A stretch of DNA of 64,000 nucleotides from Bacillus sp. (in: firmicutes) (GTDB taxonomy: Bacteria > Bacillota > Bacilli > Bacillales > Bacillaceae): positions 1 to 64,000 of the forward strand of contig JAPSLL010000011.1 of NCBI GenBank assembly GCA_031180805.1, in the 5' to 3' direction. The notes beneath the pieces are model-generated. The model was not told the origin of the DNA and searched no databases. It was given only the letters and a program-made list of their open reading frames with translations. This document shows, one piece after another, positions 23,991-34,003 of this stretch. The first letter of the stretch is position 1. Every line of letters begins with the position of its first letter. The position numbers were made by a program, and so were the translations under genes.

Positions 23991-25229
23991 TTGAAAAAGA
24001 AACTAGGGTTGGTGCTTGCAAGTTTTATTTTATTAACAGCATGTGCACCAAATTTTGGAGAGAAGGAAGAAGAAATTGTTCAGGAAACGGAAGATGACTC
24101 AAAGGAACAGGCGATTATACCAAAGTATAATATTTCTGATTCCTATTATAAAACAATTTTAAATACAGATAAAAAAGCTGGTGAATCTAGCTATAAGCCC
24201 GGATCAGCGAGAGGGCTTGTGTCAGAGGGGATTAACACACGGTTAGATATTGATGAATTTGAGACAGGACTCATGAGGGTTGCACAAGATACGTTCTCTC
24301 CTGATACGTACTTATTTCAAGAGGGACAATATTTAACTAGTGAAGTGGTCTCAAGCTGGTTAAAGCGCCAACTAAACGAGAAGGAAAAAAAGGATGCTCA
24401 AGCAGCTGCAGCCAAAAAGGATAAAAATACAACAGGTAATGACGAAAAGTACGTTGAAGTGGGATTAAACCCGGCTTTACCTGAAAATATTAAACTTGTA
24501 GAGGCGAATGAAAAAAACCCTATTTATCTAAAACAAATTCTGGAACATAATTACTTAATACGAAATGAAGATAATTCAGTTCAACTTGGCGGTGTAGTTA
24601 TCGGATTGGCGATGAATTCTATTCATTATTATAAACAAGAAGATGGTTATGAAAAGTATATAGACATTAATAGGGAAACGTTGTTGCAAAAAGGAAAGGA
24701 AATGGCTGATACGATACTTAAACGTATAAGAAGCACGAAGGGCTTAGAGAAGGTGCCAGTTGTATTCGCTATTTATGAGCTAGAGGATAAATCCTCTCTC
24801 GTACCTGGAAATTATATTGCTAAATCGGTAGTGAAGGAAGGCGGTAACAGTCTAGGAGGCTGGGACACGATTGATGAGGATTACGTTTTATTCCCATCTG
24901 ATGAGGGAACCAAGGACTACCGTGATGATGCACAAAGATTTAATTCCTTCAAAACAGATGTTGAGGAATTCTTTCCAAATTATACAGGTGTAATCGGCAA
25001 GGCCTTTTATAAAAATGGAGAAATGAACTATCTAGATATTGAAATTCCAATGCAGTTTTATAGTAAGGGAGAGGTCATAGCGTTTACTCAGTTTATAACT
25101 GGGAAAGTAATGGAATCATTCCCTGACTATATTTCACTTGAAGTAAATATTACGTCGAACAATGGCCAGGAAGCGCTCATCATAAAAGAACCGAAACAAG
25201 AGGAGCCAACGGTTCATATTTATAAATAA
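23991..25229 (+). CDS. camS: CamS family sex-pheromone lipoprotein (YerH)
   Basis: The 412-residue protein has a signal peptide with lipobox LTAC (Cys at about residue 18), then an acidic linker and a CamS domain. In enterococci and staphylococci the cleaved signal peptide of CamS-type lipoproteins yields a pheromone peptide. Whether that happens here is unknown. The start is TTG at 23991 behind AGAGGTG. It is 14 bases after ligA and ends in a strong terminator, closing the pcrA-ligA-camS unit. Confidence 0.92.
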   Translation: MKKKLGLVLASFILLTACAPNFGEKEEEIVQETEDDSKEQAIIPKYNISDSYYKTILNTDKKAGESSYKPGSARGLVSEGINTRLDIDEFETGLMRVAQDTFSPDTYLFQEGQYLTSEVVSSWLKRQLNEKEKKDAQAAAAKKDKNTTGNDEKYVEVGLNPALPENIKLVEANEKNPIYLKQILEHNYLIRNEDNSVQLGGVVIGLAMNSIHYYKQEDGYEKYIDINRETLLQKGKEMADTILKRIRSTKGLEKVPVVFAIYELEDKSSLVPGNYIAKSVVKEGGNSLGGWDTIDEDYVLFPSDEGTKDYRDDAQRFNSFKTDVEEFFPNYTGVIGKAFYKNGEMNYLDIEIPMQFYSKGEVIAFTQFITGKVMESFPDYISLEVNITSNNGQEALIIKEPKQEEPTVHIYK

Positions 25230-25236
25230 TGTTTTT

Positions 25237-25275
25237 AAGCAAGCTAAGTACTTATGTATTTAGCTTGCTTTTTTA
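25237..25275 (+). terminator. Terminator after camS
   Basis: AAGCAAGCTAA pairs with TTAGCTTGCTT around a 12-base loop, followed by TTTT. Confidence 0.9.
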
Positions 25276-25506
25276 TGTTTAGGTATAAAGTCCTAATCGT
25301 TCCTTCCTGGGACACTAGTTGGGAAAAGTGTATCATTTCTAGTAACTTGCTTGCATACGAATGAAGCATGAGCGTTCCCCCTTACCGCGGATCCTTTGCT
25401 TTGATCCTATGCTGAAATAATGTATCGTTCGTTCTGCTCTTAAGTAAAAGGAAGGCAGTTTTTTAGGTTAGAGCTAATTATCTGTTACACAAGGAGGAGG
25501 TAAAAC

Positions 25507-27054
25507 ATGGTGATTCCTTATAAACACGAGCCTTTTACCGATTTTTCGGTGCCCCATCATAAACGTGCATTTAAGGAAGGGCTAGAAAAGGTTGAATCTT
25601 ATTTGAACCTGGAGTATCCCCTTATTATAGGTGGAAGAAAAATATCGACGTCGGAATCGATCGTTTCTACAAATCCTGCAAATAAGGAGGAAGTAATTGG
25701 GACTGTTGCAAAAGCGACAAAGGAACATGCGGAAAAAGCGATGCAAGCTGCAGAAGAAGCGTTTCAATCATGGAGAAAATCAAAGCCAGAAATGCGAGCT
25801 GATCTTTTATTTAGAGCAGCAGCAATTGTCCGGCGTCGTAAGCATGAGTTTTCAGCTCTCCTTGTGAAGGAAGCAGGAAAGCCTTGGAAGGAAGCAGATG
25901 CTGATACAGCTGAGGCTATTGATTTTATGGAGTACTATGGCAGGCAAATGCTTTTGTTAAAGGATGGAATGCCTGTTGAAAGTCGGCCTATTGAAGCGAA
26001 TCATTATGAATATATTCCTTTAGGTGTAGGCATTATCATATCGCCGTGGAACTTTGCCTTTGCGATCATGGCTGGGATGACGTCAGCAGCGATTGTAACG
26101 GGAAACACCGTCTTATTAAAGCCTGCAAGTGCTACTCCAGTTATTGCGGCAAAGTTTTTAGAGGTGCTAGAGGAAGCAGGCTTGCCACCAGGTGTTGTCA
26201 ACTATGTTCCTGGTAGTGGGGCAGAGGTGGGTGATTATTTAGTTGACCATCCGAAAACAAGATTTATTAGCTTTACAGGCTCGAGAGATGTTGGGGTAAG
26301 AATTTATGAACGGGCAGCAAAGGTACATGACGGGCAAATATGGTTAAAACGTGTAATCGCAGAAATGGGTGGGAAGGATACAATTATTGTAGACTCGACT
26401 GCAGATTTAGAATTGGCAGCCCAATCAATTGTTGCCTCTTCATTTGGCTTTTCAGGTCAAAAATGCTCAGCATGCTCTCGCGCAGTTATTTTAAAGGATG
26501 TTTATGAGCAGGTGTTAGAGAGAGTAATAGCTTTAACTAGACAGCTTTCCGTTGGTGAGACGACTGATTCTTCAGTCTTTATGGGACCTGTTATCGATCA
26601 GGCTGCCTTTGATAAAATTAATGAATATATTGAAATCGGCAAACAGGAAGGGAAATTAGTTGCTGGGGGAAATGCTGATAGCTCGAGGGGATTTTTTATT
26701 GAACCAACAATCTTTGCAGATGTAGCAGAGGATGCACGGATTATGAAGGAAGAAATTTTTGGCCCAGTTGTTGCGTTTTGTAAAGCAAATGATTTTCAAC
26801 ATGCAATTGATATTGCTAATAATACAGAATATGGTCTCACAGGAGCTGTATTAACAAATAATCGTGAGCATATTGAAAAAGCAAAAGAAGACTTTCATGT
26901 TGGAAATCTTTATATTAATCGTGGTTGCACGGGGGCGATTGTTGGCTATCAACCATTTGGCGGCTTCAACATGTCTGGTACAGATTCAAAAGCAGGGGGC
27001 CCTGATTATTTGCTTCTGCATATGCAAGCGAAGACGATTTCGGAGCAATTTTAA
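25507..27054 (+). CDS. pruA: L-glutamate gamma-semialdehyde (1-pyrroline-5-carboxylate) dehydrogenase
   Basis: This aldehyde dehydrogenase oxidises glutamate semialdehyde to glutamate with NAD+, the last step of proline, arginine and ornithine use. The length of 515 matches RocA/YcgN-type enzymes. [11 protein letters not shown] and FTGSRDVG form the NAD site; EMGGKD holds the general-base Glu, and [10 protein letters not shown] the catalytic Cys (about residue 320). AGGAGG precedes the ATG. It stands alone between terminators. The 230-base gap before it has no clear sigma-L site, although rocA-type genes often have one. Confidence 0.93.
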   Translation: MVIPYKHEPFTDFSVPHHKRAFKEGLEKVESYLNLEYPLIIGGRKISTSESIVSTNPANKEEVIGTVAKATKEHAEKAMQAAEEAFQSWRKSKPEMRADLLFRAAAIVRRRKHEFSALLVKEAGKPWKEADADTAEAIDFMEYYGRQMLLLKDGMPVESRPIEANHYEYIPLGVGIIISPWNFAFAIMAGMTSAAIVTGNTVLLKPASATPVIAAKFLEVLEEAGLPPGVVNYVPGSGAEVGDYLVDHPKTRFISFTGSRDVGVRIYERAAKVHDGQIWLKRVIAEMGGKDTIIVDSTADLELAAQSIVASSFGFSGQKCSACSRAVILKDVYEQVLERVIALTRQLSVGETTDSSVFMGPVIDQAAFDKINEYIEIGKQEGKLVAGGNADSSRGFFIEPTIFADVAEDARIMKEEIFGPVVAFCKANDFQHAIDIANNTEYGLTGAVLTNNREHIEKAKEDFHVGNLYINRGCTGAIVGYQPFGGFNMSGTDSKAGGPDYLLLHMQAKTISEQF

Positions 27055-27064
27055 GTAATAAAAC

Positions 27065-27101
27065 AAGCCAATCCCTGTGAGGAAATAGGGGTTGGCCTTT
27101 C
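27065..27101 (+). terminator. Terminator after pruA
   Basis: AAGCCAATCCCT pairs with AGGGGTTGGCCTT (one wobble and minor mismatch) around GTGAGGAAAT, followed by a TTT tail. Confidence 0.8.
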
Positions 27102-27114
27102 ATTATGCTGCGCT

Positions 27115-27534
27115 TTATCCTTGCCAATAAACACGATCATCCTGCTCATTCACTTCATCAGGATTTTTCGCTATGTCAGCAATTACAGGAATCTGCTCAA
27201 CACGATTTGCACCATTTGAAGCTTCTTGTTTCATTTCTTTATGATCTTGCCCTTTTTGGTTAGATAGTGATTGGAGCAATTGTCTTGTTAACTCACTGCG
27301 TTTTTTATATTCTTCCAAAAACGCGGTAATTGCGATAAGGAAGCCCCCGCCGATTAAGCATGTAAAGTAAGGCTGAAATGTACTGATCATTTGTAGCATC
27401 ATAAACTGGATTGAACCACCATATAAGGCTTGTTCAGCTTGTACAGATTTTATCGCGATTGAAATATGATTAATAAGTCCTATAATGCCAGCAGCGATTA
27501 ATAATCCGCCGAAGCCATATAAAAATTTTTTCAC
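27115..27534 (-). CDS. Uncharacterised two-helix membrane protein
   Basis: The protein has 139 residues from the GTG at 27534, which lies eight bases behind AGGAG; a GTG at 27543 overlaps that site. Two membrane segments (about 5-25 and 58-78) flank an outside loop, and the C-terminal half is polar and charged with many Gln and Glu (about 85-139). I do not recognise a family. It lies tail to tail with pruA and is divergent from the symporter unit. Confidence 0.6.
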   Translation of the reverse strand: MKKFLYGFGGLLIAAGIIGLINHISIAIKSVQAEQALYGGSIQFMMLQMISTFQPYFTCLIGGGFLIAITAFLEEYKKRSELTRQLLQSLSNQKGQDHKEMKQEASNGANRVEQIPVIADIAKNPDEVNEQDDRVYWQG

Positions 27535-27543
27535 ATACGTCAC

Positions 27544-27910
27544 TCCTGAAAACGTTCTATTTTTTCGATCTTATCATGTTTAAAAAAATTACTCTAGATA
27601 ATTACATTGCAAATAAAAAATAGACATAATTCGTCAAAAATTTTACTTATTTTCATAGAAAGAGGGAATTTAATTTTATAAATTTCAATGAATAGATATA
27701 ATGTATTACTCGATATATCGGCAAAATAATGCGTTTTTATGAATAAATATACAAAATAACTACAATGTATTTGCCTCTTAATTTGTTGGTTATGTCATTA
27801 TATGTTACGCTAATTAAGGAGTTTTTGTGGCTTCTGTTTTGCCGGTATTTTTTTTCATTCATCATGAAATTGCATAACGTTGCATAAGGATTTTATATAA
27901 AACATTTGGG
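27544..27910. other. AT-rich intergenic region upstream of the symporter unit
   Basis: About 370 bases of AT-rich sequence hold the divergent control region. I see no coding frame. TTGCAT with a following TATATA near 27870-27900 could be a weak sigma-A promoter. The B. subtilis opuE gene is read from sigma-A and sigma-B promoters here, but I could not find a convincing sigma-B pair. Confidence 0.4.
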
Positions 27911-27923
27911 AGGTGGTTAAGTG

Positions 27924-28028
27924 ATGGAACAAGCGTTAACAGGGGCAACATTATTTTGGTTATTTGTACCAATGCCATTGTTAGTTATTTTATCATTTGT
28001 TTCATATATTTCAGAGAGGAGAGGATAA
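27924..28028 (+). CDS. Small membrane protein upstream of the symporter (symporter small accessory protein type)
   Basis: This 34-residue frame starts MEQALTGATLFWLFVPMPL, continues with one hydrophobic segment (about residues 9-28) and ends SERRG. GGGAGGTGG lies seven bases before the ATG. It ends six bases before the symporter start, so the two should be co-translated. Annotated genomes often show such a short single-span protein ahead of sodium/solute symporters. The accessory role is inferred from that arrangement. Confidence 0.7.
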   Translation: MEQALTGATLFWLFVPMPLLVILSFVSYISERRG

Positions 28029-28034
28029 GCAAAC

Positions 28035-29507
28035 ATGGATATTAGTGCACCAACTTTAACAGCAATTATTATCTATTTAGTAGGGATGCTCGTTATCGGT
28101 ATATTAGCTGCAAGGATGACTAGTAATTTAACAGACTATGTATTAGGAGGAAGGCGTTTAACAGCAGGTGTTGCAGCTCTAAGCGCTGGTTCTTCTGATA
28201 TGAGTGGTTGGTTAATGCTCGGATTGCCAGGAGCTATTTATTTAGGTGGAATGGGGGAATCTTGGTTAGCGATCGGGTTAGCAATAGGTGCTTACTTAAA
28301 TTGGCAGTTTGTTGCAAAGCCTATTAGGGTATATACAGAAATAGCAAACGATTCGATTACTGTACCAGACTTTTTTGAAAATAGGTTTAAAGATAATTCG
28401 AAAATTTTACGTGTTATCTCAGCAATTGTTATTTTAGTTTTCTTTACGTTCTATACATCTTCTAGCCTTGTAGGTGGGGCAATCCTATTAGAAAATTCAT
28501 TTGGAATGGATTACACCCTAGCGTTATGGATCGGTGCAGCGGTTATTCTTTCTTATACATTCTTTGGAGGATTCCTAGCTGCTAGTTGGACTGACTTTAT
28601 TCAAGGTATTCTAATGCTTTTAGCATTAATTGTTATCCCGATTGTTGTAATTTATGAACTCGGTGGTTGGAATGAAACGGTTCAAAAGGTTGGAAACATT
28701 AATCCGGCTCATTTAGATATTACAACTGGAGCAACATTTATAGGGGTTGTATCCCTGCTTGCGTGGGGCTTAGGATATTTCGGTCAACCACATATTATCG
28801 TTCGGTTTATGGGGATCAAATCAACGAAAGAAATACCTAAAGCTCGATTAATTGGAATGACTTGGATGATTGTCTCATTGTTTGGAGCGATCTTTGTTGG
28901 ATTTGCTGGTATTGCATATTTTGCTGAGGAACCACTAGCAAACTCTGAAACTGTATTTATTATGTTTTCACAGATATTATTTAATCCTTGGGTAGCTGGA
29001 TTTCTACTTGCAGCCATTCTATCAGCTATAATGAGTACAGTTGATTCACAATTACTTGTTTCTTCAAGTGCATTAACCAAAGACTTTTATAAAGCAATAT
29101 TTAGAAAAAATGCGAGTCAAAAGGAAGAGATGTGGGTTGGAAGAATTGCCGTATTGGTAATTGCGGTAATCGCTATATTCCTGGGATATGACCGAGACAG
29201 TAAAGTATTGGAACTAGTTAGCTATGCATGGGCTGGTTTTGGAGCTGCCTTTGGTCCTGTAATAATCTTGAGCTTGTTCTGGAAGCGTATGACGAGAAAT
29301 GGTGCATTAGCAGGAATCATTGTTGGTGCAGTCACTGTAATTGTCTGGGCAAGTCTTACAGGTGGAATATTTGATTTATATGAACTTGCACCTGGATTCA
29401 TACTTGCATGGATTGCCATCATGGTAGTTAGTTTAATTGATAAGGCGCCTTCAGAAGAAGTTCAAAATGAATACGACGCTTACAAAGCGGAATTGGAAAA
29501 ATCCTAA
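28035..29507 (+). CDS. putP: Sodium/proline symporter, PutP/OpuE type (SSS family)
   Basis: This 490-residue protein has about 13 membrane segments. It shows family motifs such as GRRLTAGVAALSAGSSDMSG (residues 38-57) with the sodium-site serines, and AAILSAIMSTVDSQLLVSSS (about 315-335). It imports proline with Na+. Its place before gatCAB and after the camS region is that of B. subtilis opuE, which serves osmoprotection. The nearby pruA would fit a catabolic PutP. The sequence alone does not decide between the two. Confidence 0.92.
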   Translation: MDISAPTLTAIIIYLVGMLVIGILAARMTSNLTDYVLGGRRLTAGVAALSAGSSDMSGWLMLGLPGAIYLGGMGESWLAIGLAIGAYLNWQFVAKPIRVYTEIANDSITVPDFFENRFKDNSKILRVISAIVILVFFTFYTSSSLVGGAILLENSFGMDYTLALWIGAAVILSYTFFGGFLAASWTDFIQGILMLLALIVIPIVVIYELGGWNETVQKVGNINPAHLDITTGATFIGVVSLLAWGLGYFGQPHIIVRFMGIKSTKEIPKARLIGMTWMIVSLFGAIFVGFAGIAYFAEEPLANSETVFIMFSQILFNPWVAGFLLAAILSAIMSTVDSQLLVSSSALTKDFYKAIFRKNASQKEEMWVGRIAVLVIAVIAIFLGYDRDSKVLELVSYAWAGFGAAFGPVIILSLFWKRMTRNGALAGIIVGAVTVIVWASLTGGIFDLYELAPGFILAWIAIMVVSLIDKAPSEEVQNEYDAYKAELEKS

Positions 29508-29541
29508 GGAACTATTGGAAGCTAATAAATGAAAAAATAAG

Positions 29542-29669
29542 AAGAGGGTGACTCAAAAGGGTCTGACCCCTCCAACAAACACCGATATATAGTAAACTAA
29601 CCTCATCATCAGTCTATATATTGTGTTTGAGGGGTCTGAACCTTTCGTTTTGAGCCACCCTCTTTTTTT
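29542..29669. terminator. Long (about 50 bp per arm) imperfect hairpin with T-run
   Basis: The left arm (29542-29592) and right arm (29614-29664) pair over nearly their full length: AAGAGGGTG-CTCAAAA, GGGTCTGACCCCTC, AAACAC and ATATATAG blocks with small bulges. The loop is about 21 bases and seven T follow. It would end the symporter transcript and, by symmetry, the minus-strand gene at 29675. It is far larger than a usual terminator and contains the self-complementary GGGTC-GACCC core. Confidence 0.85.
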
Positions 29670-29674
29670 ACTAA

Positions 29675-29974
29675 TCAAAAGTGTTTTATTAAACTCAATT
29701 TAAAGACGCCAACATTTCCAGCTTCATATAAATTTGTTACTGAGGTTGAGTACTCTTGGATCGTTCCGGTGAATTTTTCATTTTTTTCGGGAAGCTCCAC
29801 AAGAAATTTCCCTTCGTATAATAATGTCGTCACATCGTGGTAAACCTCGCTTTTTACTTCGAAGGTAAAGCTTATGATATGACCATTTTTTGATGTGCTT
29901 TCTTTAAAATCATCCACTAAAAAAAGTCGTTCATTTAACAAAACCTTTGTTACCAAAAGATCAAATCCTTTCAT
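29675..29974 (-). CDS. DUF3219-like (YkvR-type) protein
   Basis: The 99-residue protein reads MKGFDLLVTKVLLNERLFLV and ends in a conserved-looking half with EVYHDVTTLLYEGKFLVELP, TGTIQEYSTSVTNLYE and FKLSLIKHF. This resembles the small beta-rich YkvR/DUF3219 proteins of Bacillus as I remember them. The ATG at 29974 is chosen because AAGG lies before it and the length then fits; a longer frame from 30037 lacks a ribosome binding site. Function is unknown. Confidence 0.6.
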   Translation of the reverse strand: MKGFDLLVTKVLLNERLFLVDDFKESTSKNGHIISFTFEVKSEVYHDVTTLLYEGKFLVELPEKNEKFTGTIQEYSTSVTNLYEAGNVGVFKLSLIKHF

Positions 29975-30126
29975 TATTAAAAGCCTTATCCTGCTATTTA
30001 GATTATATCCATATTCATTGATTTCTTCGCTTTTCATGCTCTAGAAATGGGATAATGAAGCGCCTAGGCAAAAATCAGGATGTGAACATAGGATAATATC
30101 ATCTAAAAACATAAGGAGTGTACGCT

Positions 30127-30501
30127 ATGAGTGATCCATTGAAAATGATGAATGATTTTTTTCGAAGCCGTCCAAAGCGAACACTATTAGATTCGATCGA
30201 TGATATGTTTAAACAGCAATCTCCAAGCTTTGCAGTAAATATAAATGAAACGGATGAGCATTATACGATAATAGTTGAGCTTCCGGGAGTGCCAAAGAAT
30301 GATATTCATGTAGAAATGCGCGGCAATGACCTTATCATTAAAGTAAAGGAACAGGAGCAATCACCGCGAAATCTTGGCGGTGTTAGAAGGGTACACCTAC
30401 CAGAGTATGTCTTAAAAAAGCAAATGAAGGCAGTTTATCGGAATGGGCTATTAGAAATTAGCTTTAGAAAAAGAAGGCCTACTAGAATTGAAATTGAATA
30501 G
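30127..30501 (+). CDS. Hsp20/alpha-crystallin family small heat-shock protein
   Basis: The 124-residue protein has an alpha-crystallin domain from about residue 35 (FAVNINETDEHYTIIVELPG) to the GLLEISFRKRRP end. The GLLEI/ELPGV strands are the usual landmarks. Such proteins hold unfolding proteins as ATP-independent oligomers. ATG at 30127 follows AAGGAG by eight bases; the GTG at 30118 is less likely. The C-terminal IxI anchor is present as IEIE. Confidence 0.9.
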   Translation: MSDPLKMMNDFFRSRPKRTLLDSIDDMFKQQSPSFAVNINETDEHYTIIVELPGVPKNDIHVEMRGNDLIIKVKEQEQSPRNLGGVRRVHLPEYVLKKQMKAVYRNGLLEISFRKRRPTRIEIE

Positions 30502-30506
30502 ACATG

Positions 30507-30534
30507 GCCGCTAGTTAAGGAACTGGCGGTTTTC
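30507..30534 (+). terminator. Terminator after the Hsp20 gene
   Basis: CCGCTAGTT pairs with AACTGGCGG (one wobble) around AAGG and is followed by TTTT. Confidence 0.8.
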
Positions 30535-30606
30535 CTCTGTTTTCTGTATAATTCTTATTTTTGAAAAGAGAGTTAACATAGTAGTTATCGCTTTTCTTAC
30601 TTCGTA

Positions 30607-30636
30607 TTGATTAAATAGCCTTATTTTTGGTATCAT
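30607..30636 (+). promoter_or_regulatory. Candidate sigma-A promoter of gatCAB
   Basis: TTGATT (30607-30612) and TATCAT (30631-30636) are separated by 18 bases, 41 bases before the gatC start codon. Confidence 0.55.
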
Positions 30637-30676
30637 CAGAGTATTGTGAACGTACGATTTTGTGGAGGTGAAAGTC

Positions 30677-30967
30677 ATGTCAAGAATTACGACAGAGCAA
30701 GTAAAGCACGTAGCAAACCTAGCACGTTTGGCTATAACAGAAGAAGAAGTTGAGGTAATGACAAATCAGTTAGACGCGATTATTACATTTGCTGAGCTCC
30801 TTAACGAGGTTGATACAGAAAATGTAAAGCCGACATCACATGTATTGGACATGAAAAATGTCATGAGAGAAGATATACCGAAAAAAGGCTTGGATAATGA
30901 AGAGGTTGTAAAAAATGCTCCAGACCATACCGATGGATATATTCGTGTACCATCAATTTTAGAATAG
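30677..30967 (+). CDS. gatC: Aspartyl/glutamyl-tRNA amidotransferase subunit C
   Basis: This small subunit (96 residues) wraps around GatA and GatB in the complex that amidates Glu-tRNA(Gln) and, where needed, Asp-tRNA(Asn). It begins [19 protein letters not shown], with [19 protein letters not shown] and PTSHVL following, as usual. The ATG at 30677 lies six bases behind GGAGGTG. It is the first gene of gatCAB, with a 13-base gap to gatA. Confidence 0.97.
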   Translation: MSRITTEQVKHVANLARLAITEEEVEVMTNQLDAIITFAELLNEVDTENVKPTSHVLDMKNVMREDIPKKGLDNEEVVKNAPDHTDGYIRVPSILE

Positions 30968-30980
30968 AGGAGGGACAAGC

Positions 30981-32438
30981 ATGGCACTCTTTGATCAGAA
31001 AATATCTGAATTAAAAGATTTATTACATAAAAAAGAAGTATCTGTTTCTGACTTAGTTGATGAGTCGTATAAGCGGATTCATGAAGTAGACGATAAAGTG
31101 GGCGCGTTTTTGACCCTTAATGAAGAAAAAGCACGTGCGTATGCAAAGGAATTAGATGAAGCATTAGGTAGTCGTGACGAATTTGGATTATTATTCGGAA
31201 TGCCGATTGGTGTAAAGGATAATATCGTAACAAAAGGCTTGCGTACAACATGTGCAAGTAAAATTCTTGAAAACTTTGATCCAATCTATGATGCAACAGT
31301 CGTCCAACGTCTGCAGCAGGCAGAGGCAGTTACGATCGGGAAACTTAATATGGACGAGTTTGCGATGGGTTCTTCAAATGAAAACTCTGGCTTCAAGCTT
31401 ACAAAAAATCCTTGGGACTTAGAAAGAGTACCTGGTGGATCAAGCGGTGGTTCAGCGGCGGCAGTTGCTGCAGGTGAGGTACCATTCTCATTAGGATCAG
31501 ATACAGGTGGCTCGATTCGTCAGCCAGCATCCTTTTGTGGTGTAGTAGGATTAAAGCCTACATATGGCCGTGTATCACGTTTTGGTCTAGTTGCATTCGC
31601 ATCATCACTAGACCAAATTGGACCGATAACACGTAATGTTGAAGATAACGCCTTCCTTTTACAAGCTATTTCTGGTGTTGATGAAATGGATTCAACCTCT
31701 GCTAATGTTGAAGTGCCAGACTTCCTTTCATCCTTAACAGGTGATGTGAAAGGCTTGAAGATTGCTGTACCGAAGGAATATTTAGGTGATGGTGTAGCTG
31801 AGGAAGTAAAGCAATCTGTTTTAGATGCGCTAAAGGTTCTTGAAGGTCTTGGAGCAACTTGGGAAGAGGTTTCCCTGCCACACTCTAAATATGCTCTTGC
31901 TACTTATTATCTACTGTCATCATCTGAAGCATCTGCTAACCTCTCCCGTTTTGACGGTGTACGTTATGGCTATCGTACAGATAATGCAGAAAACTTACTA
32001 GATTTATATATGCAAAGCCGTGCCGAGGGCTTTGGTAACGAAGTAAAGCGCCGGATTATGCTCGGAACATTTGCGTTAAGCTCTGGCTATTATGATGCTT
32101 ACTATAAGAAAGCACAAAAAGTTCGTACATTAATTAAAAAAGACTTTGAAGATGTTTTTGAAAACTATGATGTCATTATCGGACCAACAACACCAACGCC
32201 AGCATTTAAAATTGGCGAAAATGTTAAGGACCCATTAACAATGTATGCAAATGATATTTTGACTATCCCAGTAAACCTTGCAGGTGTCCCGGGTATTTCA
32301 GTCCCATGTGGCCAATCAAACGGGTTGCCATTAGGATTGCAAATTATCGGAAAGCATTTTGACGAAAGTACGATTTACCGCGTTGCACATGCATTTGAGC
32401 AAGCAACAGACCATCATAAAGCAAAACCTGAACTGTAA
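30981..32438 (+). CDS. gatA: Aspartyl/glutamyl-tRNA amidotransferase subunit A
   Basis: This amidase-signature enzyme frees ammonia from glutamine. [18 protein letters not shown] holds the catalytic Lys (about residue 78), and [15 protein letters not shown] with [16 protein letters not shown] hold the cis-Ser and Ser nucleophile (about 150-185). At 485 residues it has the typical length. AGGAGG precedes the ATG, and gatB follows after 14 bases. Confidence 0.98.
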   Translation: MALFDQKISELKDLLHKKEVSVSDLVDESYKRIHEVDDKVGAFLTLNEEKARAYAKELDEALGSRDEFGLLFGMPIGVKDNIVTKGLRTTCASKILENFDPIYDATVVQRLQQAEAVTIGKLNMDEFAMGSSNENSGFKLTKNPWDLERVPGGSSGGSAAAVAAGEVPFSLGSDTGGSIRQPASFCGVVGLKPTYGRVSRFGLVAFASSLDQIGPITRNVEDNAFLLQAISGVDEMDSTSANVEVPDFLSSLTGDVKGLKIAVPKEYLGDGVAEEVKQSVLDALKVLEGLGATWEEVSLPHSKYALATYYLLSSSEASANLSRFDGVRYGYRTDNAENLLDLYMQSRAEGFGNEVKRRIMLGTFALSSGYYDAYYKKAQKVRTLIKKDFEDVFENYDVIIGPTTPTPAFKIGENVKDPLTMYANDILTIPVNLAGVPGISVPCGQSNGLPLGLQIIGKHFDESTIYRVAHAFEQATDHHKAKPEL

Positions 32439-32452
32439 GGGGTGAGAAAACA

Positions 32453-33883
32453 ATGGAATATGAAACAGTCATAGGACTTGAAGTCCACGTAGAGCTTAAA
32501 ACAGACTCGAAAATCTTCTCAAGTGCGCCAAACCATTTTGGTGCTGAGCCAAATACAAATACAACGGTAGTAGAACTAGGCTATCCTGGTGTGCTTCCTG
32601 TGCTAAACAAAAAGGTCGTCGATTTTGCGATGAAGGCTTGTATGGCATTAAACTGTGAAGTGGCTACTGAAACAAAATTTGACCGTAAAAACTATTTTTA
32701 CCCAGATAATCCAAAGGCATATCAAATCTCTCAGTTTGATAAACCGATTGGAGAAAACGGCTGGATTGATATTGAAGTAAATGGTGAGAAGAAACGGATC
32801 GGTATTACTCGGATTCATATGGAAGAGGATGCAGGAAAGCTTATCCATACGAATGATGGCTATTCACTAGTCGATTTAAACCGTCAAGGGACACCGTTAA
32901 TTGAAATCGTATCTGAGCCGGATATTCGTACACCAGAAGAGGCATATGCTTACTTGGAGAAATTAAAAGCAATTATTCAATACACCGAAGTATCTGATTG
33001 TAAAATGGAAGAGGGATCCCTTCGTTGTGATGCGAATATTTCACTTCGCCCAGTTGGACAAAAGGAATTCGGAACAAAAACAGAATTGAAAAATCTAAAC
33101 TCCTTTGCCTTTGTACAAAAGGGATTAGAATATGAGCAAAAGCGTCAGGAGAAAATCCTTCGTTCAGGTGGAACAATTGATCAAGAGACACGCCGTTATG
33201 ATGAAGCGACGAAAAAGACGATTCTTATGCGTGTAAAGGAAGGCTCTGATGATTATCGTTATTTCCCTGAGCCAGACCTTGTTGAACTGTATATTGATGA
33301 TGAGTGGAAGGCTAGAATTCGAGCAGAGATTCCTGAGCTTCCAGATCAGCGTCGGAAACGTTATGTCGAAGAATTAGGCTTACCAGAGTATGATGCTCAG
33401 GTTCTTACGATGACAAAGGAAATGTCTGACTTCTTTGAACAAACGCTTAAATCTGGTGCTGAAGCAAAGCAAGCATCAAACTGGATTATGGGTGAGCTAT
33501 CAGGCTATTTAAATGCTGAAGGAAAAGAGCTTGGTGATGTTGCATTAACTCCAGAAGGCTTAGCTGGTATGATTAAATTGATTGAAAATGGAACGATCTC
33601 TTCAAAAATTGCGAAACAAGTATTTAAAGAGCTTGTTGAGAACGGTGGAGACGCAGAAAAAATCGTCAAGGAAAAAGGACTCGTCCAAATTTCAGACGAT
33701 GAAACGTTACGTAAGTTTGTAACAGAAGCATTAGATGCGAATCCACAGTCTGTTGAAGACTTTAAGAACGGAAAGCAAAAAGCGATCGGCTTCCTTGTAG
33801 GTCAAATTATGAAGGCAACAAAAGGACAAGCAAACCCTCCTATGGTGAACAAGCTATTAATGGAGGAAATCCAAAAGCGTTAA
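32453..33883 (+). CDS. gatB: Aspartyl/glutamyl-tRNA amidotransferase subunit B
   Basis: This is the kinase/transferase subunit that activates the tRNA-bound Glu or Asp with ATP. It starts [20 protein letters not shown], contains [19 protein letters not shown] and EDAGKL (metal and phosphate site), and ends in the YqeY-like tail domain ([17 protein letters not shown]). The 476-residue length is normal. It is the last gene of the gatCAB operon. Confidence 0.98.
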   Translation: MEYETVIGLEVHVELKTDSKIFSSAPNHFGAEPNTNTTVVELGYPGVLPVLNKKVVDFAMKACMALNCEVATETKFDRKNYFYPDNPKAYQISQFDKPIGENGWIDIEVNGEKKRIGITRIHMEEDAGKLIHTNDGYSLVDLNRQGTPLIEIVSEPDIRTPEEAYAYLEKLKAIIQYTEVSDCKMEEGSLRCDANISLRPVGQKEFGTKTELKNLNSFAFVQKGLEYEQKRQEKILRSGGTIDQETRRYDEATKKTILMRVKEGSDDYRYFPEPDLVELYIDDEWKARIRAEIPELPDQRRKRYVEELGLPEYDAQVLTMTKEMSDFFEQTLKSGAEAKQASNWIMGELSGYLNAEGKELGDVALTPEGLAGMIKLIENGTISSKIAKQVFKELVENGGDAEKIVKEKGLVQISDDETLRKFVTEALDANPQSVEDFKNGKQKAIGFLVGQIMKATKGQANPPMVNKLLMEEIQKR

Positions 33884-33966
33884 ATGGTAAGGTCTGTGGA
33901 AATAGGCTTCTAGTTTTAAAAGTGGAATTCTCAGCTAAAATGAATGACTAGATTTAAATATAGAAG

Positions 33967-34003
33967 AAAAGCTTGGGTTGAAATTTTCAATCCAAGCTTT
34001 TTC
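33967..34003 (+). terminator. Terminator after gatB
   Basis: AAAAGCTTGGGTTGAAA pairs with TTTCAATCCAAGCTTTTT (one wobble), ending in a T-run. Confidence 0.9.

Noticed and set aside
25300-25345. Possible sigma-L (sigma-54) promoter before pruA, TGGGAC-N5-TTGGG
   Set aside because: The -12 part lacks the required GC and the -24 part has a mismatch, so it is too weak to call even though rocA-type genes often have such a promoter.
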